From: Trichoplax sp. H2
Lineage: Eukaryota; Placozoa; Uniplacotomia; Trichoplacea
Length of the DNA: 64,000 bases
Assembly: GCA_003344405.1 (NCBI GenBank)
Contig: NOWV01000246.1
Span: 1-64,000, forward strand
Reading direction: 5' to 3'
Made by a program: the position numbers and the translations under genes. The notes beneath the pieces are model-generated. The model was not told the DNA's origin. It did no database searches and saw only the letters and a list, made by a program, of their open reading frames with translations. Of the stretch, positions 47,701 through 62,700 are shown in pieces; positions within the stretch are counted from its first letter, which is position 1; each line of letters starts with the position of its first letter.

Positions 47701-48919
47701 ATCGAAATTATACCTTTCAAATCACTAGTATTGGAAATGGTGGTGTTAGTACACTGAGTTTAACTCGAACTCGAGCAATGACATCATTAGTTCCAGGTAA
47801 ACATGATCATTATGTTCTCGAGTTACTTTGACTTCGAATTGCGTCATTTAGTAAAAGTTCATTAATACACTGAATACAAGCTGCATTTATCTAGACATTA
47901 ATTTAACGTATACATCGAACCTAATTTCTACTTTCTTAAGTCTATTGTTACTCATTGACATCAATAAGAAAATCTTCCAAATTTATTGTATTGTAGGTCC
48001 AGTTCGGAGTTTTGAAATTATACGTAATCGACTTGGAACGATCGAAATAGCTTGGTCATCGCCTATGAACACCAATGGGCCAGTATTAAATTATCGTATA
48101 CAGTGCACTGATGCTGTCTATACTGATATACCTCCAAGAATTGTTGTTACGTCAAATAATGGTACTTACTTGAGTTTGCCGTTCCAATTCAGTTATGGTT
48201 ACTATATTTTTAGTATTATGGCCAAAAATGCTATTGGCTACGGAGTTCCTATCACAACTGAAAAGCGAGTTATTGCCTATGGTCCTCTACCTCCGCAAAA
48301 TTTAACAGCATTACACGTTAGCAATGTTAGCACCACTCTAGCTTGGACTATCGATTCTGTTCGCTATGTTGATGGTTTTGTATTAGAAATGAAACGCACT
48401 CAAGATGCTGCTTATCAATACTTTGATACGAAAATTGGTGTGGCTCAAAGACAAATAACTATTAATGATTTAACTCCAGGAACAGTTTATCAATTTATTA
48501 TGCGTTCAAAACATGAGGAACTAATCGGTGATCTCCATACTGGCGAATTAAGTATACAAACTAAATCGGATAAAGACAATATTCGAGATACTAATGATTC
48601 GACCTTACAAATTATTCTAATTGCATCGAGCATTGGTCTATTTTGTATTATCATTACAATTGTTATAATTGTGATTGTTAGGCAGCGAAAAAAGCGCAAT
48701 CAAGACAATCATAGCAATTTTGGCTATGTTGTAACAATCAAAGGCAAAAGCCGTCGTAATTCCATCGATACTATACGTCCTCCCGCACCAATAACAAGTA
48801 ATGAAGGCGTTATTTTATCACGTTTGGATCCTAGCAGACCAACATCGACACTACAAATGCCGGCATTTTATCCTCATCTACAAGATAGTGAATCAGACTT
48901 ACATCATGGCGAAGAATAA
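44728..48919 (+). CDS. L1CAM-type adhesion receptor: 6 Ig, 5 FN3, TM (1236 aa)
   Basis: Exons 44728-47325, 47607-47796 and 47997-48919 join in phase (3711 nt). The first ATG is followed by a hydrophobic signal peptide ending near LIHC/Q. Six Ig domains follow, each with paired Cys and the YxC signature; the core Trp is Phe in the fifth (ISFLKDG). Five FN3 domains begin near DPPYNVHC, VPSYLRA, VPSNLYIY, GPVRSFE and PPQNLTA. A membrane helix at about 1133-1157 (IILIASSIGLFCIIIT) precedes a 79-residue Ser/Pro-rich cytoplasmic tail. Order and number equal vertebrate L1CAM and neurofascin. The tail lacks the ankyrin-binding FIGQY motif. A KRSATATVRYG segment in the second or third FN3 could be a furin-like site. 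It probably mediates homophilic or heterophilic cell adhesion. Nearly the whole ectodomain is one 2.6-kb exon. Confidence 0.93.
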
Positions 48920-51566
48920 ATTACTCTAATTATTTGCTGTACTTTTATGTCTTAACTTACTTTTGACTATCTATGTTATGATGCATGAGCGTTTAAACTC
49001 TTATTATTGTAATCATCTTCATATATAAAAATGATACAGTACATTCTAAGTTAAATTGTAACCTATAATTTAAATTATACTATTCATATTCAAAATCGAT
49101 ATAGTCAGCAGCATGTTGATATATGGAATTAATACACTGTGTACATTGTACACTATACTTAGAATCGATCTCATTTGATACTTCTACATCCGTATATCCT
49201 AAATTATCTTACTAATTATAATAATTACTTAGTTGATTACCAGGCGGTAGGCTTTCAGGTAGTGAGTAACAAGTATATGAAATGATTACCGGTATTTATT
49301 AGCGAGAGCTTATGAAAGATTATTCCATACTTGTTGCTTAGCCTTTAGAACATTGATTTATTATGAATACCGTTGCAGCAGTTGAAATGATGATGGCCTG
49401 CCATCATTTCTATAATTAAATTTACTGCTACAACTGCTTCCGTTAATCCTTCAAGTGTAAAACTTAATTTCTGCACCAGGACATAAAGTACAATATATCG
49501 TACTGCTTAACTATCATACAGCATCTTTTATTCTAGTGATATACTAATGTAATGTTATTTCGCAATTATCATAAACTAACACTATCATAACAGCCACATA
49601 GTTCTGGTGCTTATGATTCTGTATGGGCTATATCTAAATTGATCTAATAATGATCATTTTCGAGTTTCGTTATAGTTGTCCAAACGATACACTTTTAATC
49701 AGTAGTCAATCGTATGATAATTTATGGCGTACTGTTTTTCAGCATTAACATGTATAAATCTTCATTTGAACACCTGCGTCATTAGTATCAGTCAGTTAAG
49801 GTTGCTATTATGCTATTTTATAGACCATGTAATTGGCAATTTTCTTTTTCTTTTTTAATTTATCAAATTAGCTGGATATCATAACACGTAATTCTTTAAT
49901 ATTAGATATTGCCAGATGCAAAGTAGATGAGCAAAGGCAGATTTTTTCAAATTTATATTTGAAGTGTGTAGTAATTAATCATATCATAGGGCAATAATCT
50001 TATAACTGCAAGGCTATATCACTTGTTGTGATTTATAGACTCTGTAGCAAATGCAAACAGATCAAGAAATCACGACGTGGGAGTATTGTATAACTTGCAA
50101 TATTTCTCAGGTATAATCTCGACATATACCTTAACCTATAGTAATAAATAAAATTGAATGATGAACTGGAAATTAGGTCGTACCGCGAAAATTCTCGACT
50201 TAATGTAATGGATTTTAATTTCGCAAAGTACCAGTACAAGATCATCTTGTGTGTGGTAATATAATTAGTTTGGCAAAGAATTAGCAATTTATACAAGTTA
50301 AAATTAACTTGAGAAACTAGCGGCAATTTGCGATTGGCCGTAACGAATTTTTGTGTCCTAGGTATATGATGATATTATACAGCATCAATAATCAGAAATT
50401 CTGCAAGTTAATTAGTGCAAACTTCTTTAGTTAGCCCAAGGTATCTAGTCGCATTTATCGTTATAGGCGAGCATGCGGTACCGTACTTTATCACAGCCTT
50501 GCATTATTTATGCCAGATACGCATATTTTAGGAAGCAATTGATGGCGGTAATTAAAAATTTATTTTTTATTAAAAATTAATTCTATTGTATGTAAAAATA
50601 CAGCTTTAATATTACATGTGATATATATGAGCTGTGCGCGTACGTATATGGGTAGAGGGAAAACATTTTTTAGAATTATTTTTATACATTATTATTTCGT
50701 GATATTTACACAATACTCGGCAATTTATTTATCTTTGCTTATGTGAAAATATGTATTACACGTATCACTACGATTTAGTATCCATTAAAAGCCTCATTTG
50801 ATATCATAAGCAAGAGCCGGTGTAGTAGTCTACGTCAATTCGCTACATTAGCGTCATCGCATAAGGAAGACTAGTTTTGAATAAAATTTAAAAAATGTGA
50901 AAACTTAGAAATATCAACTAACCGTTCCATTTCAAGTTTAAATTAGGGTGACCAATTTTTAGTATTATACTGTAGCTCGAACCGGATATCTTATTTAGAT
51001 ATTTAAGCGATCGCTCTATAACTTGCGATTTAAAGTATAACATTCAATATCTACTAGATGTACTGGCGAATACTTTTACAAATTCATTTTGAGTTAATAC
51101 TGTGTACACATTATCTTCACAATTGAAACAGTACTCATATTCAGAAAAACTTATAGGAATATAAATTTGCACGTTGAGGAAATGCCTGCTAATTCAAAAG
51201 TTCGATAACTAGTGATACGATACTCTTGTTACTCAGTTAATAAACTATATTATTGAATATACTGTACAATCAACAAACAACCAGCATCTAATTAACAAGG
51301 CATTCATACATTATGTACACTTAGCATCGCCTTGTCCTGCTTTAGATTAATTATGAAGAAAGCACACTTAACTAACTGGATGCTATCTTGCGAATCTCGA
51401 TAAAACATAAATAGCTTGCCATTATAATCATTTCATTCCATCTAATTGATAACTTTGTCAAATTTCGAGGCTATCATTATAATGTTATATGATTGATTAT
51501 ATATTCTCTTTAGCCTCAACGCGACTAGTAAATTAAGCAGCTTCCATTTTTTGTCGTTAATCCTTG
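48920..51566. other. 2.6 kb gene-free stretch
   Basis: 3' flank of the adhesion gene, then stop-dense AT-rich DNA. It holds a small foldback at 49384-49410, whose arms end in GAAATGATG and CATCATTTC, flanked by outer CAGTTG/CAACTG pieces. An open frame at 50033-50326 on the minus strand has no support. Confidence 0.5.
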
Positions 51567-52561
51567 TTAAACTTTCTGACTATTTATATTTTTTGCTTTA
51601 TTGTTCGTCTTTCGAGAAGATCCTGCAGTTTTTGTAGTTGTGGACTCTGTTGCCTTGGATCCTCCAATAGTCTTAGTTTTCTTAGATTTCGTAACTGTCT
51701 TTGGTTTTTTGTCACCGTTGGAAATGCTATCGCCATTTTGAGTAGTTTGCTTCTCTACTTTGGTGTTGCTAAGACCAGTGTCAATTCTACTTGTCGCTTT
51801 TGCCTTTTTTTTACTTTTGCCTTCCCCTTTTTTTCCATTTACAGTATTAGAAGAGGTATTTGATGTTAAGTTGTTAGTAGAGTTGGGTTTTACAGATGGC
51901 TTTAAATATGGTCTGCTTTTATCTCTTCCTTTCGCTGCTTTAATAACGTTTTGCATGGTAATAACTTTTTGTGCTGCTTCACTAAAAGCATCATCACAGC
52001 TAACTTTTTGTCCTCGATGGTTTTTCTAAATGGACAGCAAGATAGAGAATGATAATTTTTATAATAATTTGTTGCAACTTGACGTCTTCATATTAGTATC
52101 ACTCGTTTGAAACTGTTTGTAGGTCAATGAGTACCTTACCTGATTACATCGACGACACAGATTGGGTGCATACATTTTTCCCGGAAAATCACCACATAAG
52201 CAGTTGATACAAAACCGAACTCCACAAAACTTACATCGATAAGTCTATAGTTAACAAATGATAGAAATGCTTCATTAGCATGCATATGTTTATTAATCTA
52301 AGTAGTCAATATCATGGCTTTTACTAGGATACATCCGCATATCAATGAACAGTAATCGATTAAGAGGCTCTTATTTTATCATTGATGGTTCACATTTCTG
52401 AATGCTCCTTTACCTGCATTGGTCACGGTACTTGTACTTATGTATACTGATACTATTACCGTAAATTTAGAACATAGCTTGCGAAAATTATATTCTAATT
52501 CCATTAAAGTATCATGAGTTGGAATCTGCTGACAGACTAAATTGTTAAGATATGGCTGCAT
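51567..52561 (-). CDS. Small Cys-rich, Lys-rich protein (about 221 aa), family not recognised
   Basis: Three minus-strand exons, 52561-52460, 52244-52140 and 52025-51567, splice in phase to 666 nt. Exon 2 encodes a compact zinc-binding pattern (RCKFCGVRFCINCLCGDF, then NLCRRCNQ): seven Cys arranged CxxC, CxxCxC, CxxC, treble-clef or RING-like. Exon 1 is helical. Exon 3 becomes a disordered Lys/Ser/Thr/Asn-rich tail with many KK/KS pairs, suggesting nuclear or nucleic-acid contact (inference). An in-frame upstream ATG at 52600 would add 13 hydrophobic residues; the ATG at 52561 is preferred because that extension is not protein-like here. I cannot name an orthologue. Confidence 0.66.
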
Positions 52562-55500
52562 ACTGAGTATAGTATCAATTAATATTATCAAAATTCTCAT
52601 TTGCACGGTATGGCGTACAAATTAGCCTAGTTATTGTATAATTAGATACATACTATAATTGCGATACATTTACTACGGTATAAAATACTCAGAGTATCTG
52701 TCTCAGTGTAACTATCGTACAAAATTTAAAACATCATATTTCTAATTACTGAGCAAAAATATAGCATAAAATTGTCCATTTAGTTCATATTATAATTTCA
52801 CTCTTTAACGACGTACTTTCTGTCTATTAAGCTGACTACGATAGCAAAATATATGTGTAAATATATATTAAAGAGACGTAAGCTGATAATGGCGCCACCC
52901 TTTACAGATGGTTTTTACATTTTTGCACGCTTTACTTTACCGTGTCTGTTTTCAGACAGCCCCACCGACACATAATGAAATCAGTTTGGCCTACCACAGT
53001 TCTTAGAGAAAGTACTTGCTAATGTTTTTATTTTCCTAAAGTTTAAGAGAAATGATTTATCACAACAGGCTCTCTATGGTCAAAAGTTTACTTCTATTAT
53101 TCTCCTATCTTCGATAAACGACGGAGAAAAAATTGACATTGCTACCATTGCATCATTATGCTCTATGTAATTGCTCCTCATTAAAAACTGTTTCTAGTCG
53201 AAAACTAATATCTCTCTTTCTATGATATATTACACCGTAACTAGTTTGTCTATTTTCGCTTTACAAAACATACCTTAAATCGTGCCCTGCTTAAAAGTGC
53301 CTCTTTTTTTCTCAGCACAGAATAGCCAGGCTATTTCATTGCGGAAATTAACAGTGATATTGTTAAAAGCGCTTTATATTATCCAATCAAATCTAATAGC
53401 AGTGCTAATTAGCATTGAAAGCAGTTCAACACTTGTTACAACTGTATGACTGTTTATGGTTAGTCTTCTTATTGTAGCTCTAATTTGTATAGGCTTTACT
53501 GCTAGCCACAGTTAAAGAATTGCCGTAATTAATTATAATTATAATAAGAATATTTATTACAATTACAATAGTCAAGCATTGAATTAGTCTAGTTGCCAAG
53601 ACGACATAAGCAAATTTTTCGTATCTAAAAATGAGTCATTTTGTTAAGAAGGCAGGACCGTATCTAATCGATTCATCCATCAGTTGTAATTTGCGTTTTA
53701 GATGATGATATAATTATCAGGGTGATATATTCAAATTATTGACAAACCGGGAGACAAGATGTGTACAGCCTTTAACGGAGAAAATTTCGACGTAGTACGG
53801 GTGTAGCAAAATGACATAAATGCTTATCAGTACCGATGAGCGAAATCGATTATATACAATTATAATGCTGTTAGGGTATGTTGCATTCGTATATGCTTCC
53901 GATATTAAGCAGCAGTTATATTATAATTAACCTAATGGAGATGTAATACTAGATTTTCTTCGCTAGCTCTTTAAGTATACAAATTAATATCAGCAACTAT
54001 TGGTAGTCCTTGTTAAAAGTATAAAGATTAACTCTATCCAATCTGTATTGTAATTAAATTATAATTGCCGCTCAATAGCGTGATTATATAGGATAATTTA
54101 ATCATAGTAATTAGTATTATGAATATACTTGTACCTATCAATTAAAACTACGAACCATTCATGAAGTTAAATCTCGTAAATAACTCTTATGATTCAACAC
54201 TATATTATATTGACTTGGTAATTAATCTTGCTTAATATTGGCACAGCACCAAGGCTACAAAAATCGAGGGTAAGCTTCGGTTTAAATTGTTTGAATGGTA
54301 AGTGGATGGTGAGAAGTTTGGTCTATACCAATCGACTACGTGAATTACTTAGAAACTAATATCAAAAGTTTGATTAAAAGTAATGCAAGCTTATTTGCGT
54401 CTCATCAATAATGACAGTTTTACGTACAATTATCATCTAAGCTTAAATGAAGTTTCCTTAAATCGTCTCACAGTTTCGTTTGAATAAGAATTCGATAGTG
54501 CATGAAATAATTCAGTAGTCTGTCTGGGGCTGTGTGCGAGTATATATGAGCTATTGTACACTATCATTCGATGGTTTTTGCTTACGTCTACTTTAAGCAT
54601 GACCATAATCGAATATGACTATAAGTATGTACATAGCACAACTAGCATGTAAACTTAAATAAAAATATCTTATTATTGACTCAAATAAGAAATTTAATGG
54701 AATACGAATAATACTATAAGCTCTTTCGGACTGTATACAGGGCACTGCATACAACCTACACCGTATTATGATGTAATAAATAAATCTATATGTCTTCATC
54801 AAATCCCATAATATGAGACTGTTCTGTCAAGTTTCTTATATGTAGTCCTAGATCACTTGCTGAGATACCGATAGGGTATTTTGAGTCACAAATATACCTT
54901 TTTGGCATATACCTTATATCACTAACTCTGCGTAGATGATACATTTCTCACGAAGTGTTACTTGATGAGACAGTTCAGTTGTTGAAGGATATTTACGAGA
55001 TCCTTGCCCAATGCCATAATAAAGAAGTGCTATGCAATTCCCTATATACGGTACAGTTCTAGACAGATTAGTGGATTACGTATTCCATTTTTGAAAATAT
55101 ATCGTTTTTTACCAAAGTATTTCATTTGATATGAAACCTTAACTTTAGCAAAGTAACACACTTCTCATGTAATATTATTAGAGTAGATTCTTAAAATTAT
55201 TCAAAAGTCGACCTTCGACAACATAACTAACTAATGTAATAACGTTACGTTGGGTATGTACTGTATAGCATTATCTTACCTGAGCTAACAATATATAGCA
55301 TATTGTATACGTCGATAAAGAACATTTGCGATCGCAAATCGCAAAATAACAATTTGTTAATCTGTCAATCTTGCTTGTGATGGATATGCATAGAGGGAAC
55401 TGTATCACATACACTCTGATATCATGCAATGGCCAAAGATATACGTTTTATAATGATATAATTGTCTAATCTGATAATACTGAATGAGAGGTGTCCTATC

Positions 55501-56738
55501 TTGCTAATATTCATAATATATTGCCATTTGTCGGTAATGTCTAATTATTACCGTAAAATAATTTAGTACCTAATTTACGGTTGTACGGAGGGAACTACTA
55601 CATTTCACCCATACTCATATCTGGGTATTTGGCGAAGATATTTAGTATATTCTTTCGCAATATAACATCTAGCTCAATATAAGTACGTAAATGAAGGTTC
55701 ATTATTTTACCGATAAAGTTAACAGTATACTAGATACGGCGGTAATGTATATTTAATACCCTATACGTATGGGCATGTCCAACGTGATATGAATCCGTGA
55801 ATGCGCTAAAAAACAACCTAATAAACCAATGAACATATAGTCAATTTGTGAGATAGTATGATGCTTTTACAAGAATTGATTGTTTTGTACTCTCTACTAG
55901 CTTTTGATAGCCGCTTATTTAAACTATTGTCATTCAAATGACTATTTATGATATTATACTGTCTTTCGACATGATGATGATGCTGTCAATTTTGGATTAC
56001 TATTGGTTATATCTGTGCATGTGATATATTAGCATAATGGTTCTATATGTTGGTTTCTATGGATCACTAAGTCAACTTGTTGCTGTCTAAAATTACAGCA
56101 ACTTTAAGAGTTTGATTTCAATTGCTATCCAACTACAGCGTAATAAAATTTCTTACGGAACTTTATCAATGTATAAGAAAATTGTAAGACTTTAAGGTAG
56201 GATAGAATTGCACCGATTACTCTCTTGGTTAAGGAAATCTTTTCATCGCGCATTAATTTCCTATCGCAGAGGATTACTACGTTGATATTGAATCGGCCTC
56301 GTTAATTAAATTTAATTTATTACCTAGTTACGGTACAACTGCTACAGTATCTGAATCATTATAACATTATAACCTTATAATACTAAAACAAAAATTAGGA
56401 ACTAGTTAAAGTTAGTACACTTTCCTTCTAGAGGAAGTGATCGTATTATAGAAAGAATTGAACGATCATAGAACAAGATTATTTTATGATAAATGAATGC
56501 AGTTGCTTTCCAAATACAAGAAAACTATTTAGCGTAGTATATGGTGAAGAATGTATACAGATTGTAGCTATTCAACATTCACTGACAGATACTCTATAGA
56601 TGTGTAATGGTAGTATATCTAAATGATTTTCTTCTCGATGGCGCTCTTAAATGAGCATATAATTTCCTACTATCTATTGAATAATTAAATCTGACAGACG
56701 GAATATCGCTTGCTTCCTGTTTTTTAGATTAATAGCCT
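52562..56738. other. 4.2 kb gene-free stretch
   Basis: No convincing exon on either strand. Short palindromic AT runs occur near 53,530-53,570. The last 30 bases contain a pyrimidine tract and TTTTTTAG acceptor just before the ATG at 56739, suggesting a 5' UTR exon for the next gene somewhere in this stretch. Confidence 0.5.
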
Positions 56739-59700
56739 ATGTCTTCATTACGGCTGTCACCACTTAAGAGCCCTGCCCAATATGAGGGGTTATCGGCCGA
56801 GCTTGTATTTAGCAGTACGTATGAAACAAAATCTGATCAGTTTAATTTGAGTTTTTTACCGATAATAATGTCTTCACCTTCGGCTTAAAAATCAGAAAAG
56901 CCTCTCCCACTCGGGCTAGAAAACGAAAAAATTAAAGATCCAGCTATTACGGCGTCATCTTATAGAGTCACAAATCCACCTTACATGGCTCGATTACATA
57001 ATCCAGATGGGGGTTGGATCCCAAGAAATAATGATTTAGATCAGTTCTTACAGATTGATTTAGGTCGTCTTCGAGCAATTACAATGATTGCAACTCAAGG
57101 ACAAATTTGTAAAGGTGTTAGCCAATGGGTTTCTTCGTACTGTATTTGGTATAAAGAGAAATCATCAGAAGCTAGATGGACACCGTACAAGGAGGGGAAA
57201 AAATCAACCAAGGTATGCTCATAAAAGATTATTAATATGAACTGATCATTATTGTAACATGCACCTAAGGGCTTTATTACAATTTTAACAGGTTTTTAAA
57301 GGTAATAGTGACTACAATTCCGTAGTCACGCATTTAATTCTACCCCCATTTAACGCCAGAATTATCCAATTTCGGCCATTGAGTTGGTGCTCACGCGGAA
57401 TAGGAATGAGAGTAGAAATTTATGGACTAGATAGTTCATTAACCGGTGATTCAAAATATCGTTGACTATGCATCAGTGATTGCATTACAGATGGATTGCA
57501 AGCCATGTTATTGATTTTAATCGAGCTTTTAACTGCAATTCGATCAATTTCCAACTGATATCGTTTATTCATGTATAATTATAATAGCAAGCTATTCTGT
57601 TAGCACTAAAGAAGAAGAATTAAAATGGGATACCGATCTCCATGCGGTACAACAGACAGGTTACTTCGATTGGACTTATCACCGTGTCATGCAGGCAAGT
57701 TTATGCATTAATTAATCTTATTGATTTCATAATACGTCCTACAGTAAAATCTCCTTCCTGAGTACCAATAATGATGATTCAATTACTCTCTTGTACTGTA
57801 ACAGGGAATCGAAAAAAAAAGCCCATACCTAAAAGTAAATCATAATTCATCAGATCCACCGAAAAGACTAGCAACTACGGAAAGGAGACGGTAATGGCTA
57901 CTAGAACGTATTCCACTGATTTCTATTTTGCAATGATCGAAGCAACTTATTAAATAGAAGATAAATTTTTCTCCTATTTCATTAGATTATCGAATAATTT
58001 AAAATATAAGCTGAACCATAACATTCCTACTCGTTCACTTCAAGATAGGGGGTATTTACAATACAGCGCAATTTTAATTTATCTAAGTCAAACGTCGTCT
58101 CTAAAATTCATATACTGCTCAGGACACAGTCCACGAGTCTGTTTACTGATGTTAATTGGAAGGAAATTGTTTTTAGGAAAGCACCTTTGGAATCCAATAA
58201 ACATCAACATCAACAAGCGGATATTGTTCTAGAAGTACAAAAGGTATGTTCAAATTGTTTACTTTCTTGAATTAATTCGAACATCTTCTCAGTTTAGATT
58301 GTTCAATGCTTTAGTGTTCTTAAAGGTGCATAATATTTTATTGAACAATTTGAGCTTTGATTTTCAACTTTGAAGTCTTTTATTTATTCACATATTCTTC
58401 TTAGAAAGCTCAATTTTTCTAACAACTGTTGCCTTAAGGAAGTTTCTTTAAATCGAGTTAATCGTTGAATATTATTTTAAAATATAACAGCCAACTATTA
58501 ACATTACCTATACTATTTACCGAGTTATACCATTAAACTCCATCTACCGTGATATTAGAGATGATTCGATATTATAATAAACCGTCATATAAAATATGCG
58601 TAGATAAATAAGATACTATCTGATCTTATATTATAAAAATTAATTTTCCTGAAGTACTGTATATGTGTAAATACAAATAATGCCATGGAGTAAGGATGAT
58701 TTGATAGATTACAAGACATCGATGATTCATGGTACAGGTCATCATTAATTACATCTTTGGTCATCACTTACAGCTTATCTATAATCTAAACCATATAGGA
58801 TCATGTAAAAACTGTAAATGATCAAGCAAATAAGAATGTCTTCGATCCAAAGATGTATTTTACCGATGGAGACACTTATTATTCCTACACAAGTAAGTTA
58901 TAAATTTCTAGAATGGGATTTACCACTTGCATTAAATTCATTTTTAATGTGCTTCTGCACTATTTTTGCTATACTGAATCTAGTTAGTCAGCCTGAAAGA
59001 GACATATACAGTGGTAGCTTGGATGTAGATCACGAGAGGACAAACCATTGCGTAAAAATCGTTATAATTTCCAACGCATCAGGTAAAATTAATTATTTCG
59101 TCTATAAGAGCGCTCCTGCGATAGTATGGAAAGATAGCAATGCCTAAGTTAATAGTAAATTTTTTACTATTAGATACGATAGAAGAAAGAAAAGCAATAA
59201 GAGTTGATTTATTCCAAAAGCTAATGTATTGCTGCCGTGAAAAGGGATTGCAACTGCAAATTATAGATTATAATTGGGAAATGCCAGAGATACAAAACTA
59301 TGATCCTGAAATAGTTTCCATCATCCTTAACGACATTAAAAAATGCAGTCAATCTAATTCTTCCAGTAACTTCATGGTAAATTTTAATAAAGCATAAAAT
59401 ATACACGCGATTGTGCTGACCGTGCTAACTAGATTGAGTTGGAATCCAAGTTATACAGTAGATTCTACTCTTAAAAATTATTATTATTATGTGTAACTGC
59501 TTATCGCTATCGTTAAAGAAGGAAATGAATTGATGTAATGTATTTTTTGTTTCAGATTATTGTAGGCCAAAAGTATGGTAAACGTTTGATTCCTGATAAA
59601 ATTAAATACGAAGAGTTTAAGTATTTAGAGGAATCACTAGATAATCAACAGAAAGAATTTCTTAACCGCTGGTACATATATGACGGGTCAGATAAAAATA

Positions 59701-62700
59701 AGCACTATTACCTACAATTACACCTAAATGAACATTCCTACCAAGAAGGCACAGAAAAACCGCCAATGGAGATTCTACAGTCTCTACATAGCATCATCTA
59801 TGCTGCCGCTATAAAAGCTATAAGAAGCAATAATAACTATCATAAATTCATAACTTCCGGTAAGTAATTATTTAGATCAATGCAGTGCGATAACTTTCTA
59901 TCCAATATATCCATTACGTCATTAGCATGAATTTATACCTGTACTAATTAGAATTATTACCATTTAGTCTTAGAGGCGGAAATTTTTGAAAGTATGGCAA
60001 ATTTAGAAGATCCAAACAAATGTTGTATATGTTTAAACCGGGATTTTACTAATTTAAAAGTAAACGGTGGCTACACTAAAATACTCAATAACTATATTGA
60101 TATGAGCGACGATAAAAGTGCTGTGGATAAAAAGGCTAATAAAATGTTAACTTCAATGAAAGAAAATTTGTTGCCAGAATTTCTGTCAGAGAAAAATATT
60201 ATTCACTACCAATTGGAATGGGACGAAGATGGCGTTAACCCAGATTTCAACGGACAGCACAAGGATTACATGACATCATTCATTGAGCATGTCGAAAAGT
60301 TCGGTACAGGAGTTATCGAAAATATTAAAAATACCTTTGACGAATTAGAAAATTACGACTTACTATCGGAAGATATTAAACATCATGCACGAATTCTTAA
60401 ATATTATTGCCAATATTTTCGTGGAAGAAGGAAAGCTATTCAAGCCATTGAGGATTACTTGAGAAGGTATAGTCGAAGCCCACTTGTTATCCATGGACCA
60501 GCCGGCAGTGGTAAATCTGCAGTCATGGCTGTAGCGGCAAATATAACTAAAAAAGTTATATTTGCTAATACTATGGTCATTGTGCGCTTTATTGGAAGAT
60601 CACCAGAATCATCGAGTGTTCGACTGCTTATTAATAGTATTTGCCAGCAGATATGTAAGGTATATGGGCGTCGCATAATTGATGTTGAGAGGGTAAGTTT
60701 TCTTGTTAAACTAAAATTTTAGTACATCATTCATCGCCTTGATTTGAAATTTGTGAACTCTTACTGTTGAACAATATTCATTTATGACAATGCAATAGAG
60801 AACCCATAGTACCGCTACAATGCATATATTGGGGAGGCCTGTTAGAAAGAAACTAGTCTTCACTCGAAAATGTTTAATGACTATCGTGCGGAGGAATCTC
60901 TGGATACCCTCTTAATTTATCCTACTTTTAAATTAATAAAATAATTTAACAATGGACCCTAAATCGTCTTACATTACAGATAGCAAGTTAATTATAACTA
61001 GCCAGGACCCGTGGACAATCCAAGATCATGATTTTCACGTTCTACAAATTTCATTCTTCACGTGTGTACTCGTACCTACTGTCTTCGCGTGATCTTAATG
61101 GCGTGCGTGCTAAGTTGTGCGTGAAGATTCCAAGCGCATAATGCTAGTTTACTGATAATATACGCTTACAGTATTATCAAATTCGGGCTTGATATTCTCG
61201 TAATGAGACAAGAATAGTGCATAGCAGTAGGCAGTTTCATACTAAAGAAATAAATTGTGTATGAACATTTCGACACTTATTCATGTACTATTTCACAGAT
61301 TCTTATCGTTTTATCCCTTCCGTAGAAGCGATGCCATGTACAATAGCATTGTTATTGTACATGGTATACGAATATTATCCAACATTGGACTTAGTATGTT
61401 CATAACAAGATAAGAATCAGCCATTTCAGTACATTATCTTTTACTAATGGAAGTAAATTGTGCCTAATATATCTTGGCCATTTGCTCATAAGTATGACCT
61501 TTGCACACTTTTATGCCGTTATTAAAAGTGATGTTATACGAATGCAAATAGTGCATTTTGATTCCTGGACTTCATTAGCTCGTCATAATATAAGAGTCAA
61601 TATGTTATCAGTGTTTTGTCTTATATTAAGATAAAATTATATACAGAATATCTTGATTACTTGTTCATACACTGTTCTACAGCTCCTGCAGTTTTATCCC
61701 TTCATTAAAAATGATAATATGCACAAATAATAACCTTTGTCGCAGCGTGCTAATACGAATTTTTTTTCTTCGGGATTGCTAGAACAACAAGTCCCTTAAA
61801 AGTAAACTACACGAGTGCCTGGCTATGCCGAGCTATTCGCAGCCATTAACCCTTTATCTTGATGGTTTGGATCAATTATCGAACGATTATGGAGAGCCAG
61901 ATTTTGATTGGATACCTCGAAATTTACCGGATCATGTCAGTATTATTGTATCAGCTACTAGCGAACCTAGGACTAGAGCGTTTGCAAAATTAAAGGTATA
62001 CTTACGCATTTCCGATAGCTACATTTTAATAATAGCATAAATTATAGATTTTTCTGCTTTTCTAAATCTAAAAGATATTCAATCGGTAATCTATAAATTC
62101 TTGCTTTCGATGCTTGAAATACATATAACACTACTGTAGTATTATCGTAGATACGTAGTGAAACTTTCTTTGTAGTATAGCACCGTATCTTAATGGTAGC
62201 ATAGCTTTTAGATTCATTTTGCTTTCTAAAACTTAAAGTCACTCTATAGTTACAACCAGTCAGCACGCGATAAATACTTGATTTTAGCGTAGGAATAAAC
62301 ATAACACTTCAGTATCATTATTGTAGTTGCGTGCCGGAGTATCAGACTATATGCTTAATATTTTAATAGCAATATAACTTGCAAATTCTTCTACTTTCCT
62401 AAATCTTAAAGACATCTAATTCTTAGAATCAATCAATAGTCAGTAAATCCTTAGTTAGCAAGATTTCTGCAAATTTTGTACTAAAGGTCGATACGATACT
62501 GATGAACCGAGACAATAGGTAGCGGGATTGAGTATAGATAACGCTAGCAGACCGCTCTATCCAAATCGAAATTGTTATCTTATAGTTTAAATAATACAGC
62601 CATAGTATAAGCTTGAAAGTTAAATCTATGCTAATATTTGAAGTAAGTCGAATTAATGAGTGATCAGAGAATTTATTTCTAGATATCTATCGTGCTGCAA

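Noticed and set aside
57292-57465. Stop at 57463-57465 as the end of a separate discoidin gene
   Set aside because: Possible, but the GTGATT donor after 57445 and the acceptor before 57588 give a phase-perfect link into the downstream exons. Kept as an alternative isoform rather than the main model.
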